From: Nymphaea colorata
Lineage: Eukaryota; Streptophyta; Magnoliopsida; Nymphaeales; Nymphaeaceae
NCBI RefSeq assembly: GCF_008831285.2
Contig: NC_045147.1
Location: forward strand, 20,278,581-20,342,580
Direction: 5' to 3'
Length of the DNA: 64,000 nt
A program made the position numbers and the translations under genes. Shown here piece after piece: positions 13,825-26,195 of the stretch. The notes beneath the pieces were generated by a model, which saw nothing but the letters and a program-made list of their open reading frames with translations, was not told the origin of the DNA and did not search any database. Numbering within the stretch: the stretch's first letter is position 1; each line of letters opens with the position of its first letter.

Positions 13825-14159
13825 TGCATGTGATATGAATGATTGCTTTTGTAAAAGTTTGGTGCTTGGTTTGTCATCGACAATTTATACATCTTTCACA
13901 TAATATTTGAAAGTCCAAAGTCCAAAAAATACGTTGAATATCCTAGTTTGAATTCCCAATCTTAATAATAAAAATATGGTTATGTGTCCACACTTAACAA
14001 AGACCCCGACGAACACATTCTCATTTTCAGAGTGAAATTTGTGAAAAAAATTCGCAATTTTCCAAATTGGTCGTGCTGAATAGGACGAACCTCACCCTCC
14101 CTTGTTATTCGGCTACTTCGCCATTTTTTGTTTGCTGCTGACTGACTCTGCCGTTCTGT

Positions 14160-14330
14160 CTATCTACTCTTTCTATATTCTTCTTATTTTATTTTATTGT
14201 GCTATTGTCATGTATATTTTATTTTTTATTTTGTTTTTACGACTTGTTTTTGTATATAGAGGACTTCTTGTTGGTAAATTTCGTTATACATTCCCATTTT
14301 ATAACATTCTCCATTCACCTTTGTAGTTGG
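14160..14330. repeat. T-rich repeat, copy 1 of 2
   Basis: This block and 15425-15610 share the order: ttattttattgtgct, tgtatattttatt, a ttttac...cttgtttttg-like segment, a second cttcttgt/tttcttgt segment and a cattttata/cattttatt segment. They are direct repeats about 1.27 kb apart. Both give Tyr/Phe/Leu-rich open frames that look like membrane segments, an artefact of T-richness. Confidence 0.55.
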
Positions 14331-15424
14331 CTTTACGTGAAGAAAAATGCTTAAAACCACAGGGTGGCTTTGTGGTAGACAATAATTCGTTTGCTTCTGC
14401 CTGCTACTTTCCACAACCGATATTCTCAATCAAAAATGAGAAGTGGCCACTTTTTTGGCGTTAGAGTTGATGTTTATCCTCACGAAACAATCGTTTCTTC
14501 AATTTCATCATCTCAAGAACCGTTTCGGCAAGAAATGCAGCTTGAGAAGAAGACGAATTTGAACAAGTTAGCGGAGTTAGGCCGGAAACTAGGCCGGCAA
14601 CCCCACCCCACCCACCCACTCGCCGGTTTCGTGATGAATTTAGTGTCGTATGTCGGGTTTTCTCAGCTCATTGACCATATGTATCGAGCCGAGTTTCCTA
14701 GTCAAAGTTCGAGACCTTCCCAAATACAACAACCATCTTCACTAGTTGACCTTCACCTTCACATATTGACCGAGCTGTGCCACTTTCAAATGCTTCAGCA
14801 AATGTAAATAATATAATGCACGCGAAAAAAATGCATTAATTACAGAGCCTTAAAAGTGTAGCTTCTCTACGCTCCGTCACCGATTCGTCTCGGTTCCATA
14901 TGTATTTTTTATCAGCTTTTGGGAGAAACAGTATATGTGGTTTGTTAGGGACTAGGCCCTTTATCTCGCATTCAAGGGAAAAAATTAAGAAGAAGGCACA
15001 ATGAATTTTTTATGTGGTTCGAAGACAAAGTTCTCATAGATGCATAGGGTTTTTGTTTTACTATCTCAAATAAAAATGGAGAATACAAGAAAAATATATG
15101 TCTCCGTCTCCAGAAAGTAAGTAAGGAAACCCATTAGATATAGATGAGGCTCTACACTTCAACAAGGTTAAAAATGCAGGAGCCTGAATCGGCCGAGTTG
15201 GTCTGAATCAGCTGATTCCAAATGAATCGGTTCTGATTGGTTAATTCTCCTTTTGTAAAGGAGCAGGCCTTGTTGCTAATATTGGCATTACTTTTTAAGT
15301 AAAAGTTCCATTCCCTTTGATAAGTTCTTTTATTTTCCTTTGCTTTTTTATTGGCCTCTCTCTGTCTCTATCTCATCATTTTAACTTGTCTTCAACTTTG
15401 ATAAGTTCTTTTACTTTCATTCGT

Positions 15425-15610
15425 TTATCCACTCTCTCTCCACCCGTCTTTATTGTTTTATTGTGCTGCTGTCTTGTATATTTTATTCTTCTTTGCTTTT
15501 ACAGTTTGTTCTTGCATTGAGATTTCTTGTCCCCGTATTTTGTTATGCATTTTCATTTTATTGGCTCTTTCTTGCCTACTGCGATTGTGGGATCCCATCC
15601 ATCCTTTTAA
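15425..15610. repeat. T-rich repeat, copy 2 of 2
   Basis: Diverged direct copy of 14160-14330. The DNA between the copies contains the LTR-like stretch at 14930-15260, so the two may be flanking copies around an old insertion. Confidence 0.55.
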
Positions 15611-16938
15611 GTTGTCTCAACTTTTCATCATCGTTATTACTAAATCGAAATGATAAAAGAAGCGTGACGCAGATGCAAAGAAAGGAGCATTTGGGAGTTT
15701 TTAAAGGCATCAGATTTGCATAGACGATGAGATTCGGAAATTGGCGTGAAGAAAGAAGCTAAGTGGAAGCAGGAAAATCAATTTTAAAAAGGGGGCAAGT
15801 GGGTTTTAATTCTTCTTATATATATATATGATCTTTCTCTGACAAAACATGACAATTGATCGAAGCATCTATCTACGGAAAATTGGCACCATGATTGCGT
15901 GCAAGATTTTCTAGTTATGAACAGGAATCAATTGGCGGTTCTGGTTATAATTTTTTCAAAAAAGCGAACCATGCATGATCTGTATATCATTGAAGTTAAC
16001 AATTGAGCGCTGATCTTTTATGAAATCGTCAATGTTTGAATCAACTAAGAGTACTTCTTCCTCTTGATGATAGGGACGGGCCGATAAACGATCTCTCTCA
16101 CTCTTTCCATGAACTCCATGGTTAATTGTCAACAAAATGTTCTTGTTCGTAAAGTTAGCAGTTCATATTGACTAAAAGATGGATCAGAGCATGCATCACC
16201 TCCCCTTCATCTCTCAGATGGACGGCCCAGAAGCTGGAAGAGGGAGGACCCACGACCCACGTGAAAGTTAGATAAGGAGTGAGCTGCCATCGCTTTGACA
16301 TATCAAAAAGAAGGATCATGGACGAATAAATGTGAGGGGCCTTGACGATTGACATCAACGGAGTGTGTCTTCTTCCTTACTCTGTGAGTCTCTCCGCTGG
16401 CCTCTTTTCTGGCTCAGCTTTCCGGTTTCCTGATTATTGTCCATCCAATAATTGGTTTTTGACAGCTTTATCATTTTTATGCCATATGTATCAGTCACAT
16501 CCATTAGCCAACAGTCTCCCTTTCCATCTCTTCTGATTTTAACTCTATCTCTCACCACTTTCTCCAATCACACATGTGATTCTTCTCTTAAAGGATGGCT
16601 CTGTAATTTACTGCATTCTCTGTTAGTGGGTGGAAGAAAAAGAAGATGCTCTCTCTCTTTCAATGAGGACCATGGTCATGATGAACCAAACTATAGAAAT
16701 CAGGAAAGGAAAATGAGAGAGCTTCTATTTCTTTCTGCAATTTTGCAGATAAAATAAAAGAAAAAAAGGTACAGGGTTTGATATATCCACAATCAAAAGT
16801 TGAATTATAAAAGGAGAAGAAAAAGCCTTTCCAATATATATATATATATATAAAAGAGAGAGAGAAAAAAAAAAAGAGGAAGAAAAGTGCAGTTTGTCCA
16901 AATCCGCAGAGAAGTAAGAGGGAAAGAGAACGTGAACA

Positions 16939-17472
16939 TCAGAAGTCCTCCGTTATGCTGTCGAGGTGCGGACGCCAGATTCCGACCCTCCCTCTCCTGC
17001 TGCTCCGGCTCAAGCCGCACCTCTTCTCCGAGAGAATCTCCGTGAGATAGCGATCGGAAGACGTCTCCGAATTGTTGCCACTGGGGGGCTTCGTTTCTGG
17101 CGACGGCTCGCCCGGAAGCTCCTTCCTCCTCTTCCTTCTAGCGGTCGCTTTAGCAGAAGATGAGCGCTCAGTGGCAGCAGCAGCAGAATTAGAAGAGGAA
17201 TTAGGGGAAGGGGTAGACGGAACGGGGATCAAGAAATAGATGTGGCCGCGCTTGAGCTGTGCGTCCGGGGGGAGGACGATGATGCGGAGGCCGCCTTCCT
17301 CCTCGGAGCCGTGCTTTCGGAGGACGTGCTTGGGATTGGCCTTCATCACGTCCCCTGCTAAAATGGTGCCGCTCACCTCCTCCACGTGCCCGTTCACATG
17401 CACAATCCGGATAACGTCCAGCGCGCCGCAAGGCAGGATGCAGGCGATGCAGCACCTCAGGCTGTTCCCCAT
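16939..17472 (-). CDS. PADRE-domain (DUF4228) protein, single exon
   Basis: A 177-residue intronless protein starting at ATG 17472. The N-terminus is MGNSLRCC, a likely N-myristoylation (Gly2) and palmitoylation (Cys) signal that would put it on membranes. Residues 19-82 form the conserved core: VIRIVHVNGHVEEVSGTI, then DVMKANPKHVLRK, then LPPDAQLKRGHIYFLIPV. A disordered Ser/Ala/Lys-rich linker follows, and then the typical C-terminal motif DRYLTEILSEK...RGRVGIWRPHLDSITEDF. The order is that of plant PADRE proteins, many of which respond to pathogens and abiotic stress; the molecular function is not known. The leader is GA-rich and has no upstream ATG in the 200 bases before the start. Confidence 0.92.
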   Translation of the reverse strand: MGNSLRCCIACILPCGALDVIRIVHVNGHVEEVSGTILAGDVMKANPKHVLRKHGSEEEGGLRIIVLPPDAQLKRGHIYFLIPVPSTPSPNSSSNSAAAATERSSSAKATARRKRRKELPGEPSPETKPPSGNNSETSSDRYLTEILSEKRCGLSRSSRRGRVGIWRPHLDSITEDF

Positions 17473-17700
17473 CTCTCTCTGCTCTCTGGTTTCTGGGTAT
17501 ATGGATATTGGGAGGAGGAAGAAAGGAGGGGAGCTTCTTAATAGTATCTATCTCTCTGAATTGCTTTTCTTCTGCTTTCTTGGACTGTGAAGCAGAGGAG
17601 GAGGAGAAGAGAGGGAAGGCTGTTCTACGACTCACCCCGATCGATCTTCTGCTTCCTTTTTCTCGGCCTGGAGGTGGTGGCTATAAGGAGAAGGGAGGAG
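17473..17700 (-). promoter_or_regulatory. GA/CT-rich leader of the PADRE gene
   Basis: Directly upstream of ATG 17472 the minus strand is rich in GA tracts (agagag, gaagaa, gaggagga). This is typical of plant core promoters with pyrimidine (Y) patches and of long leaders. No clear TATA box on the minus strand was seen. Confidence 0.35.
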
Positions 17701-20700
17701 GGAGGGGTCGATTATTTGTGGGGAGTTTGAATGGCCATCCAGAAAAGGACACTCCATGGTGGGAGCTCTTCACATTTAACAAATAGCGTTAGGTGATTCG
17801 GAAGAAACACTTAAGATAAGTTGGACTTGTTTCCTCTAAAGCAGCCCGTCGTTCCTCCGAAATTTCTCAACCGCCATCCTCCGATTCTCTCTTTCTCCCT
17901 TCTCCGATCCGATCCCTTCCTTTTCAACTCCAGAAACAACAATCTTTGAGCGAGAGTTAAAAAGTGGAAGACATTCCACGTTGAAGAATGGCCCACAGGA
18001 AAGCGGTCGCAGTAGATGACCGGTTTTCCGGTGAGCAGCAGATCAGGAAATCAATCAAACACCAAGTACGTGGGGGAAAATCGACCAACGAAAGAAAAAA
18101 TATATATAAAGTACGTATAAAGGGAACAAGGCAATATAAAAGGAAGGGGAATTTTGCATGGGGGAAAGGTACCTCCACCGTGGTACATGGTTCCAGTACA
18201 AGAATACACGTGACGGCCACAGAATCTAAGGGAAAGACTTCCTCTGCTTTCTTACATCAGTTGTAAAACAGTTCCCAACAAAGAAAGAAAGAGCAAACAG
18301 AAAACTGAGAACAAAATCTCCATCATTTTTTACTGCATCGATCTCTTAACTATTTATTACTTCGCACAGGCAGACAGATTTGGAAATAAGATTAACTATA
18401 CACAGTGGAATCAGGAGTAGATTACAGTTGTGTCCTGATCTTTCATTGTTGATTAAAGAAATTCAGAACAACTTCGTTTCGATTTTTTTTCCTTTTTGTT
18501 TTGGGGCGCAGGTGGGAGGAGGAAACTTCAAGGCACGAGAGGGAGCTTGAAGATGCACCGACGGGGCCAGGTTGGGAGGGACGGAGCAGGGCCAACGTGG
18601 GGGGAGAGGTGAGGAGGAAGAAAGAAAGGATTCGGTCAGAGTGAGGGTGCCGCACGAGGCTACCTCATCGTCTCCCCATTTTATTAATACTAATCCGCCA
18701 AATCTTAAGCGACTTATTCTTCTCTAATTTAAACTCAGAATATGTTTGATACGAGGCGCCAGTCGTCTCTCCCGGGGCCAACTGGCGTCTCTCCCTTTTA
18801 TGCACTAAAGAATGTGTTTTCTCGGGATCTACGGCTTCAAACCCTTCCTCCATATGATTTCTACACGTATTTGCTTCCCCTCTATATAAATATATACATA
18901 AATATTTTCTCTCTCTAGATCTCTCTCTCTCTCTTGCTTAATTGTACTCTCATGTACTGGAGTAGGGTAAGAATGATTCTGAGCTTAATGGGTAGGCCCC
19001 AAACTTCATGATGCACATTGACCAGCATGTGGAGGAGCGCGTATCAGGTCAGAGGGGTTACCCCACAGTATAAGCTGTCAAAGGCTTCCTCATACCCTTC
19101 ATCTGCATGGATGAACGGCGCTAACAGCAGCCTGTTCATACCACCATTAGCAAATTTTTTTTATGCTTTACTTTCTTCTGCAACCCTGCCGAGGGAAATA
19201 TAGAGACAATCTACAAAAGGTGGATGAGAAGGCGACTAATTAGCATTGCTGGTTACCTACCCAAATCGTCAACATAGCTTCAAACTCTATATACAAACTC
19301 TACCGGCGAGTTGAATGCAAAAGTACTGCATATCGAAGTTTGCTGAGAGAATTAGACGCTATAAGGGAGACCGATCGATAGCATCGGATCGGATCCGTTC
19401 ATAATTTTGTGGTGGATATGAACCTGAACTCTGTTGGAAATGGATGTCATGAATTTGTGGTTATTGTACAGGTCAAATGAATCATGGTTTGTGAACCGAT
19501 CCATCTAGAGGCTTATCTGAACTTTTTTTCTTCAAACATGGTGCTAGAACAGTATATATATATATATATATATCCTAATCCTTCTGCGTTGCTTCTGATG
19601 CCAGATGCCAATAGATCCTACTTTTGTTTAATACTATGAACAGTTGTAAACTAAATTTTTGACGCGTATCCACAGCAGGGTTCTTTGTTGTCATACTGTC
19701 ATTTTAAACCACTGGCATAAAAATAAATAAGTAATATATATAGACAAATAATTGATTAACGGTTCACAATAACTTTACCGTCCCATCCCGTCGTTTACAA
19801 GCATAATAACATGGAAAGCCCAAGGTAGAGTCATGATCTGCAGTATGTCTTTACCTCAGAACGCCATAACTTCATCTATACGATTCAATTGTAGTTCGAT
19901 TCTATGTTACATGTGATTACTTTTTGTAAAGATTCATATAATATATAATACTGCTAGAAATTAAGGACTTCAGACATGCAGAACGGTATCATAATTTGAT
20001 GGAACTCTGACAAACTACAATAATTTTAAAAAGCGGCACCTCGCGATCCGTCTCCCCTAATTCTTATTTAATAGTTTGATTGGAAGGACAGCCTATATGT
20101 TTGAGTGACCGAGATCCAAATTTAAAAAGAAAAAGAAAACTTCAAACAACTCTAACTAATTTAATCGTTAGTTTTTAAAACAAAGGAAATCAATTGTATC
20201 GTTTAGCCAACCAGTGTGATGATAACTATGAAAAAATTGGAAAAACAGAGAGTGGTAGGCCTATTTGTTTATGTTCTTGGTTACTTGTATATTCGCTTCT
20301 CACGTGTACCATTTGTGTGCTTCGGAAAAGTTTCTTGCTGCCTCCCTGATATGCCTACTTGTGGGACAGCCAATCTTACCTATCCTCCTCAACTTTCCTG
20401 CTGATCTTAATTTTTAAAAGATTAAATACTCTCTCTTTTTTCTTCCAATCAGTATGTAGCGATAAGGCGTGTGAAGTGTGTGTGTTCAATTTCACAGCAT
20501 CTAGCTGTGTGACACATGAACAACACGTTGTGGGTTCAATTCCTCTGTGTCTCAGTTTCAATTCCCATGAACGTTACACTCTGATTGGCATTGAGAGCTA
20601 CGGGTTGAGGTCCTCCAAGTTTTCTCTCTTACCGAATGATGGCAATGCAACCAGTTTGATTGGGTGGCGTATTCTAGCCACATCCTGAGTTCGAGTTTAA

Positions 20701-22749
20701 GTAGTGTTGATCTTAAGATTAGAGGTGTGTCATTATGATGCCAAGTGAATCGGCGGTTATCCCCTCCCCTTCCCCCTCGGTTTTCTTCTCCTCCCTTTTC
20801 TCTCTCTCTCTAGATCGAGCCAAAATACATTGGAGTGAAATGAGATTTGGGATAAAGAACGCAGTAAGATATTGAAGACAATTTGTTTCATATGCAACTC
20901 GCTTGCTGCAAGAACGCCACGAAGTTGATGGGACGTCACAAATTTAAAGCACACGAGTGCATGTCCCCTGCCCTTGGACCCAAACTAGGGGCTCAAAAGC
21001 TATTTTTTCCTAAAACGAACGGAATAATTTTTTCTTTCGGTGAAAAAGTTCTGAGGTTTTAGGCCAACGAAGTTGATTGGTGAGAGCAAGTTTTGTGGTA
21101 ACGAAGAACATGGACCTGACAGTTTCATAATATTTCAATCTGTTCTTTAGCGGTTGCCTCCTTGAATCTGTTTCTGACCTCCAATTTTCGACTATGGTTG
21201 ACTGCGTTTAGCACTTGTATCCATCAATGGAGCCGTCTCTACACAAGCCCTACTGGCCATACTGTATGTGTTGGAATCTATGTATTTTAAGTACTTTAAA
21301 AGTGCTTATACTGCTTAACTTTGTGAATAGAGCTTCCAGTTTATGCGCCTGATTAATGCTTCCTAGTTTGGGTTAGTGGGCACAAGCTGCAGTTAAAATT
21401 TAGTTTCATGGGGGTTAATTTGTGGAAGAAGCTACAAGTTTACAACTTGGCAAATCAAAGGGGCATATATCCATAACACCGAGGGGGTTGACGCAACAGA
21501 TGATATGAGAATTGGTAGGTGGCTAGTCTCTTTTTCGAATCTTCGTTGAGGCTGTGCCACATAAAGACATCGAACTAGAGCAATGAGGGAAAGAGTGTCG
21601 GCTTCAGCCTTCTTGTTGAGTAACAACATAAAATACTTTCCATGCCCACCCAACGACAGAAGCATGCTCAGGTAGTTTTACTACCATTTCTAGGTGCATT
21701 ATCTCTTATATCAGGCTTCCACTAGAACGGATTCAAAAATATTTTTCATTTTTCTTCAATGTATGTGTTTGTTTTGTTATGAGAAGTGTCATTGGTTTAC
21801 AATTTTCCCGCTCTTCCGTAGTTTGTGCGCGAATCTGGCTGAGAAATTTCTGTGAAAATCTTGAAGAACTAATGACTGCACGCTCTAGAAATTGGTGGTG
21901 GGAAACTTTGATGATGTCAACCATCAATTTTAAAGGCTAACCTGCATGTTAGCAGGAATCAAGTTTGACGTCGTCTAAGTACATGGTAAAGAGGGTGGCC
22001 CGTAGACAAAACGTTGTCGTCATTTAGTAGAAACTTTTTCAACGAACACTGGGAGCAAAGTTGAGGTTCTCTTTTAAGCTGCAAAAGCAAAACTTTCACC
22101 CACAGTCATCTTTCATTTCAGGAAAGTAACATGAACCATATGCCCTACACATTACCCACAATGATATTTCCTTTTCTTCTTTTCATGACTCTACATTAGG
22201 ACCAAAAGATATGCTCACCTAGTGATCTCAATTCTCAGCTACTCCACCTCTTGTCTGCTCCTCTTCAATGAGATTCTCTCCCTCCCTCCCTCCCTCTATG
22301 ATAGAAGATGCCCACTTTGCTTGGCTTTTGCATCACCAACAATTCATTTTAGCTATTCTATAAGGCAACCATCTACGACCCAGATGGGGAAGTGTTTTCA
22401 TTTATTCAACCAAGGTCAATTCTCGCCCCACGAACTCTTTTTTCTATTAAAGCAAGTTCGGTTCTCATCATGGGGTTCTTGAAAATGAGAGTACTGTATC
22501 TTGGCATATCAACTTCTAGTGGGTCTTCTGCTGCATGAAAAGCTGGTCCTAATTTATCATCCATGTTTCCCTTTCCGATGCACATTGGGATCAAGCACAT
22601 GTGATCAATCCAAATATATATCTTTTCAGACTGATAAAACTTGGTCCTCTTTTCTCACAGAACACTTGAACAAGGATTTCCTTTTCCTTTTTCTCTTGTT
22701 TTTGGTGAAGCACTGCCATAATACAGATATAAGATTAACCATGCAAAAG

Positions 22750-22750
<1 letters not shown>

Positions 22751-22828
<78 letters not shown>
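22751..22828. repeat. Compound (TA)n-(GA)n microsatellite
   Basis: About 43 bases of TA followed by about 35 bases of GA. The frames reading YIYIYI and ERERER or LSLSLS across it are artefacts. Confidence 0.95.
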
Positions 22829-22831
<3 letters not shown>

Positions 22832-23629
22832 TAACCTATGATTGATTAGGTGTTCCTTTTCAATAATTAAAGAAAGATTTGGGTGATTATATTCTTTCGT
22901 CAAGAGGGTATAGATGTGGATAATTTTCGAGTTTCTTATTTAAATGGCTGCATTGTTGGCAACATAAACACACGGATACAATTTGAAATCTGCGCTGTGA
23001 GCACTCATAATACACTTTTTTTTTTCCATAAAACAAGGGAATGATTAGATGAGACCAGTCAATGGGGGAGTTTATCAAATCCATTTAACTAAAATCATGT
23101 TTGAGCCATTATTAGATCAACTACTCTCCTAGATTATAATAAGCTAAAAATTAAGTTTTATTTTGGTATCGCGCACATATGATAATTGACAAGGATATGT
23201 GTTATCAAAGACGAATGGCTTACGACTTATCACCTATTGCTTCTTTTTTTTTATGGGTAGATACTTCAAACGTACACCTTGAATTAGGCAATAACGTACA
23301 AAGACTTAAAAATTTTTTCAGTATACTTGGAGATCGGGCAAAATTTTTCAATATTGTTAGTACGCACCTTTTTCAAAATGTTCTTTTTGCTTTTTTAGAC
23401 ACCAATTACCATGCATATTGCCGTAATAAAGAAAGTTGCGTACAAAAAATTTTTGAAAAAATTATAGAAGGAGTACAAATTAAAAAAAAAAAAATTATAG
23501 AAGGAGCCTAAGATTCCAGTTTTGTTTGCTGTTCAACTTTCGGAAGTTCACAACTAGACGGTCTGATGTTGAAAGGAATTCTCAAATAGCCATCCAGCGC
23601 CCATTAAAATAAAAAATTGTTTTTGGATA

Positions 23630-24170
23630 TAAAATAATGAAAAATATAAAATTAAGGATACTAATAAATCTGATTAGATCCAATATCCAATCAAACTATT
23701 TAGGAATAATCATATATGAAAACAAAATTTTGATAACTGATTAAGAAATCAAATCGAGTTCTTATATAAAAAACGAGTTGCGATTTAAATAAATTCTAAT
23801 TATATTTGGATCAGATATAGTCTTAAATAAATATCATATATCTGATGTCCATAATCCAGCTTGGATTCATTTTAAAAGTTAGATTTGGATTTAAGTAAAT
23901 TTAATTCGGATTTGGATCAGATATAATTAGAAAGTAATACGCTACATCCATTGTGCATAGTGCAGTTTGCATTAATTCAGTTTCGAAGTCTCATACAGAT
24001 TCAGATATTAATCTAAAAGTCGGATTTGTATTTGTGAATTCATATTCAGCTATAGAATTAGATTTTTTCTTCGTATTCTAATCCAAATATATGAACATCT
24101 GGGAAACTAAATATGATAAAGAGTCTTATATCCAATTAAATCCGATCATTGGCATCCCTATACCTCACGA
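23630..24170. repeat. AT-rich interspersed repeat with iterated gattyggat words
   Basis: Words such as gatttggat, ttcggatttggatcag and atccaatcaaatc recur many times on both strands. The same vocabulary appears at 24980-25140, 25550-25720 and 38570-38890. This is a degenerate dispersed repeat, possibly derived from LTR or MITE sequence; no ends were defined. Confidence 0.45.
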
Positions 24171-26072
24171 AAACCTTGCATCCCTTCTCTTAATTCGTGA
24201 ATTTCGTTTTGTCTCATTGTCTTCTTCAATCGACGACCACCAATAATCCCAAGAAAAAAAAAATGGCTGCCTCCGCCACTTTGTCTCCGTCGTCTCATCT
24301 ACACCAATATTCTCAACAGCCATACCATTTTAATGGATACTTTTCACAGCAATTGACGGTGTTGTTGGAAAATTGTCAATTTCAGACACTTACAGCTAAG
24401 GAGGCTCATGAAAAAATAACGAATATAAGTTATGTTTTCGGATATTCTGATTACATTAAATTGGGGCACTGATACCAATCTTTTAAACTGATGTTCTCTT
24501 ATCATCAAGAACTCGACGGACAGACAATTATGAAACTTTCAAAGTTATAAAGATCCATGTTTTGAAAAATATGTATAATGCTTATCAAACAAGTGTGACA
24601 AGGCAGTTTTTAGCTTTTTTCACAAAACATCGACCCACTATGTCAGTAGAGACCACTTCTAGACATCGGCCAAGAGTGTTTCAGATTTGATACAAGGCCC
24701 ACCTGTATTGATTCCTTTTTCTTCTTCTTTATCTCTTATCTTTTGTATTTTGATTTTTTTATTAAGAAATAGAACTTGGATTACTTTGATTCCGTTCACG
24801 AAGGATTCTGATCCAACATGGATTCATTCACCCTCCCAATCATTTTGCTTACTAATTCGGTTCAGTGAAATGATTTTCAGCAATGTAAGTCATTCGGCAT
24901 GTCAATACATCCGATTTGAGTCAGATATGTATGTGACTGAATCATTCCGAAAAACATAGAAATTATATTGTATTCAGACTTCAAAAATATGACATCTTAT
25001 CCTATTTGGATTTAGATATACATAAATATCCAATCAAATTCAGACTGGGTTTAGCTTTAAATAAATACCCCATAGCCAATGCAATTGGGTTTTGAAAATT
25101 GGCAGAATTCGGTTCAAAATTAGGATTTGGAATTTTGGATCTTAATGCGTATTATATAAGGGTGACCTTGACCAAGGAGAAACGTCTATCAAACAAAGAA
25201 AAATATTCTCACAAGAATCTTTCTTTGGGGTGAGCAAGAGGTTAACAAACCAGTGCTCTCGAAATAAAAGTCAAGGGCCCCCATTTCCCTCTAGGGTTCA
25301 GGGTTACATACAAAGAGTTAAGTAGAGTATGATACACCTGTCAACTAAAAAGTCGCAAATCTCGTTATTTACGTAAAAGAGGGAGAATAGCACACACAAA
25401 AATCATACCGACAATGGCGCTTTTATGTGACTGCCTGCCCAACCATGTTATGCCCTCGGGACTACACAAAAACTTCAAGGTGCACTTGTGGAAAAAATTT
25501 GCATTTAATCTGCACATAGAAATAAAATTCGAGGCGCATGCCGGGATGTCAATATATTCGAGTTTGATATCCGAGTGAATTGTTTAAAAAATAATAATAA
25601 ATCATTTCAGACTTGAATCAAATTCGATTTGGATTCAGATTCATATTTGATTTATTCTTAAACAAACATCCTATATCTAGATCCCTTTAGACAGAAATTT
25701 TGAATTTTTTATTTATTTTTAAAAAAATATCCTATGTCTAGTGCCAGAAATTTTCTGGTTCTATGAGTAGATGAATAAAAGGTTTGGGGGACGAACCCCT
25801 TTTAACAGGCGTTCTCCGGACATATAATCTTTCATTAATTACGAAGAAGGGGAAAAAGACTATTATCTTTCAAGATCTTAGCACCCTTATTAATTGACTT
25901 ATTTTTATTGCAGGGAGAGTTGGTCAGGTTAATTTTCATAGACTGAGCCTGATGTGTCGAAAGCAGGGAGGTGGTGAGAGCAATTCCCTGCATTCTTCTC
26001 ATATTAATATTTCATGCCCGTTTAACTATTTCCATATCAATTCTCCTAAGATTTGATATATTAAGGCCCTCA

Positions 26073-26195
26073 GGGGCGGAGACACATGTGGGCAATTGCC
26101 CACACAGACCCCCAAAACATCTTCTTTTCAGATTGATATCTCGGAACATTTTTTTTCTCATGATGCCCCCCTTAAAAATTTAAAATTAGCCCCTT
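26073..26195. repeat. Member of the GGCGGAGCC / TTGCCCAC repeat family
   Basis: Begins ggggcggaga, continues with the palindromic tgtgggcaattgcccaca (about 26088-26105), and ends in a taaaaatttaaaatta stretch. It is one of about seven related blocks in the window. Confidence 0.45.

Larger units (their letters stand above)
4175..16938. other. Long spacer with repeats, no supported gene
   Basis: No protein-coding gene is recognised. The first 400 bases are CT-rich and probably belong to the promoter and leader of the bZIP gene. The rest is AT-rich spacer. It holds a member of a dispersed repeat family near 7130-7270, a GC-rich block at 11100-11290, a (TA)n array at 13762-13822, and two similar T-rich blocks at 14160-14330 and 15425-15610. 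A stretch at 14930-15260 resembles LTR sequence by its terminal-style wording, but no second LTR was seen. Open frames such as 14391-14807 match no domain I know. Confidence 0.5.

Noticed and set aside
14102..14326. 74-codon hydrophobic frame that looks like a membrane protein
   Set aside because: The DNA is T-rich repeat; a similar repeat at 15425-15610 gives the same appearance in another frame.
20461..20700. tRNA-like T-arm wording (gtgggttcaattcc)
   Set aside because: No acceptor stem, D-arm or anticodon arm at the right spacing; probably transposon-derived sequence.
22501..22903. Frames with YIYIYI, ERERER and LSLSLS runs
   Set aside because: They are translations of a TA/GA microsatellite.
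23179..23511. 110-codon plus-strand frame
   Set aside because: AT-rich, biased to Lys/Phe/Ile, no recognised motif and no splice partners.
24264..24472. Frame starting MAASATLSPSSHLHQY considered as retrotransposon gag
   Set aside because: No zinc knuckle or gag core follows and it stops after 69 codons.
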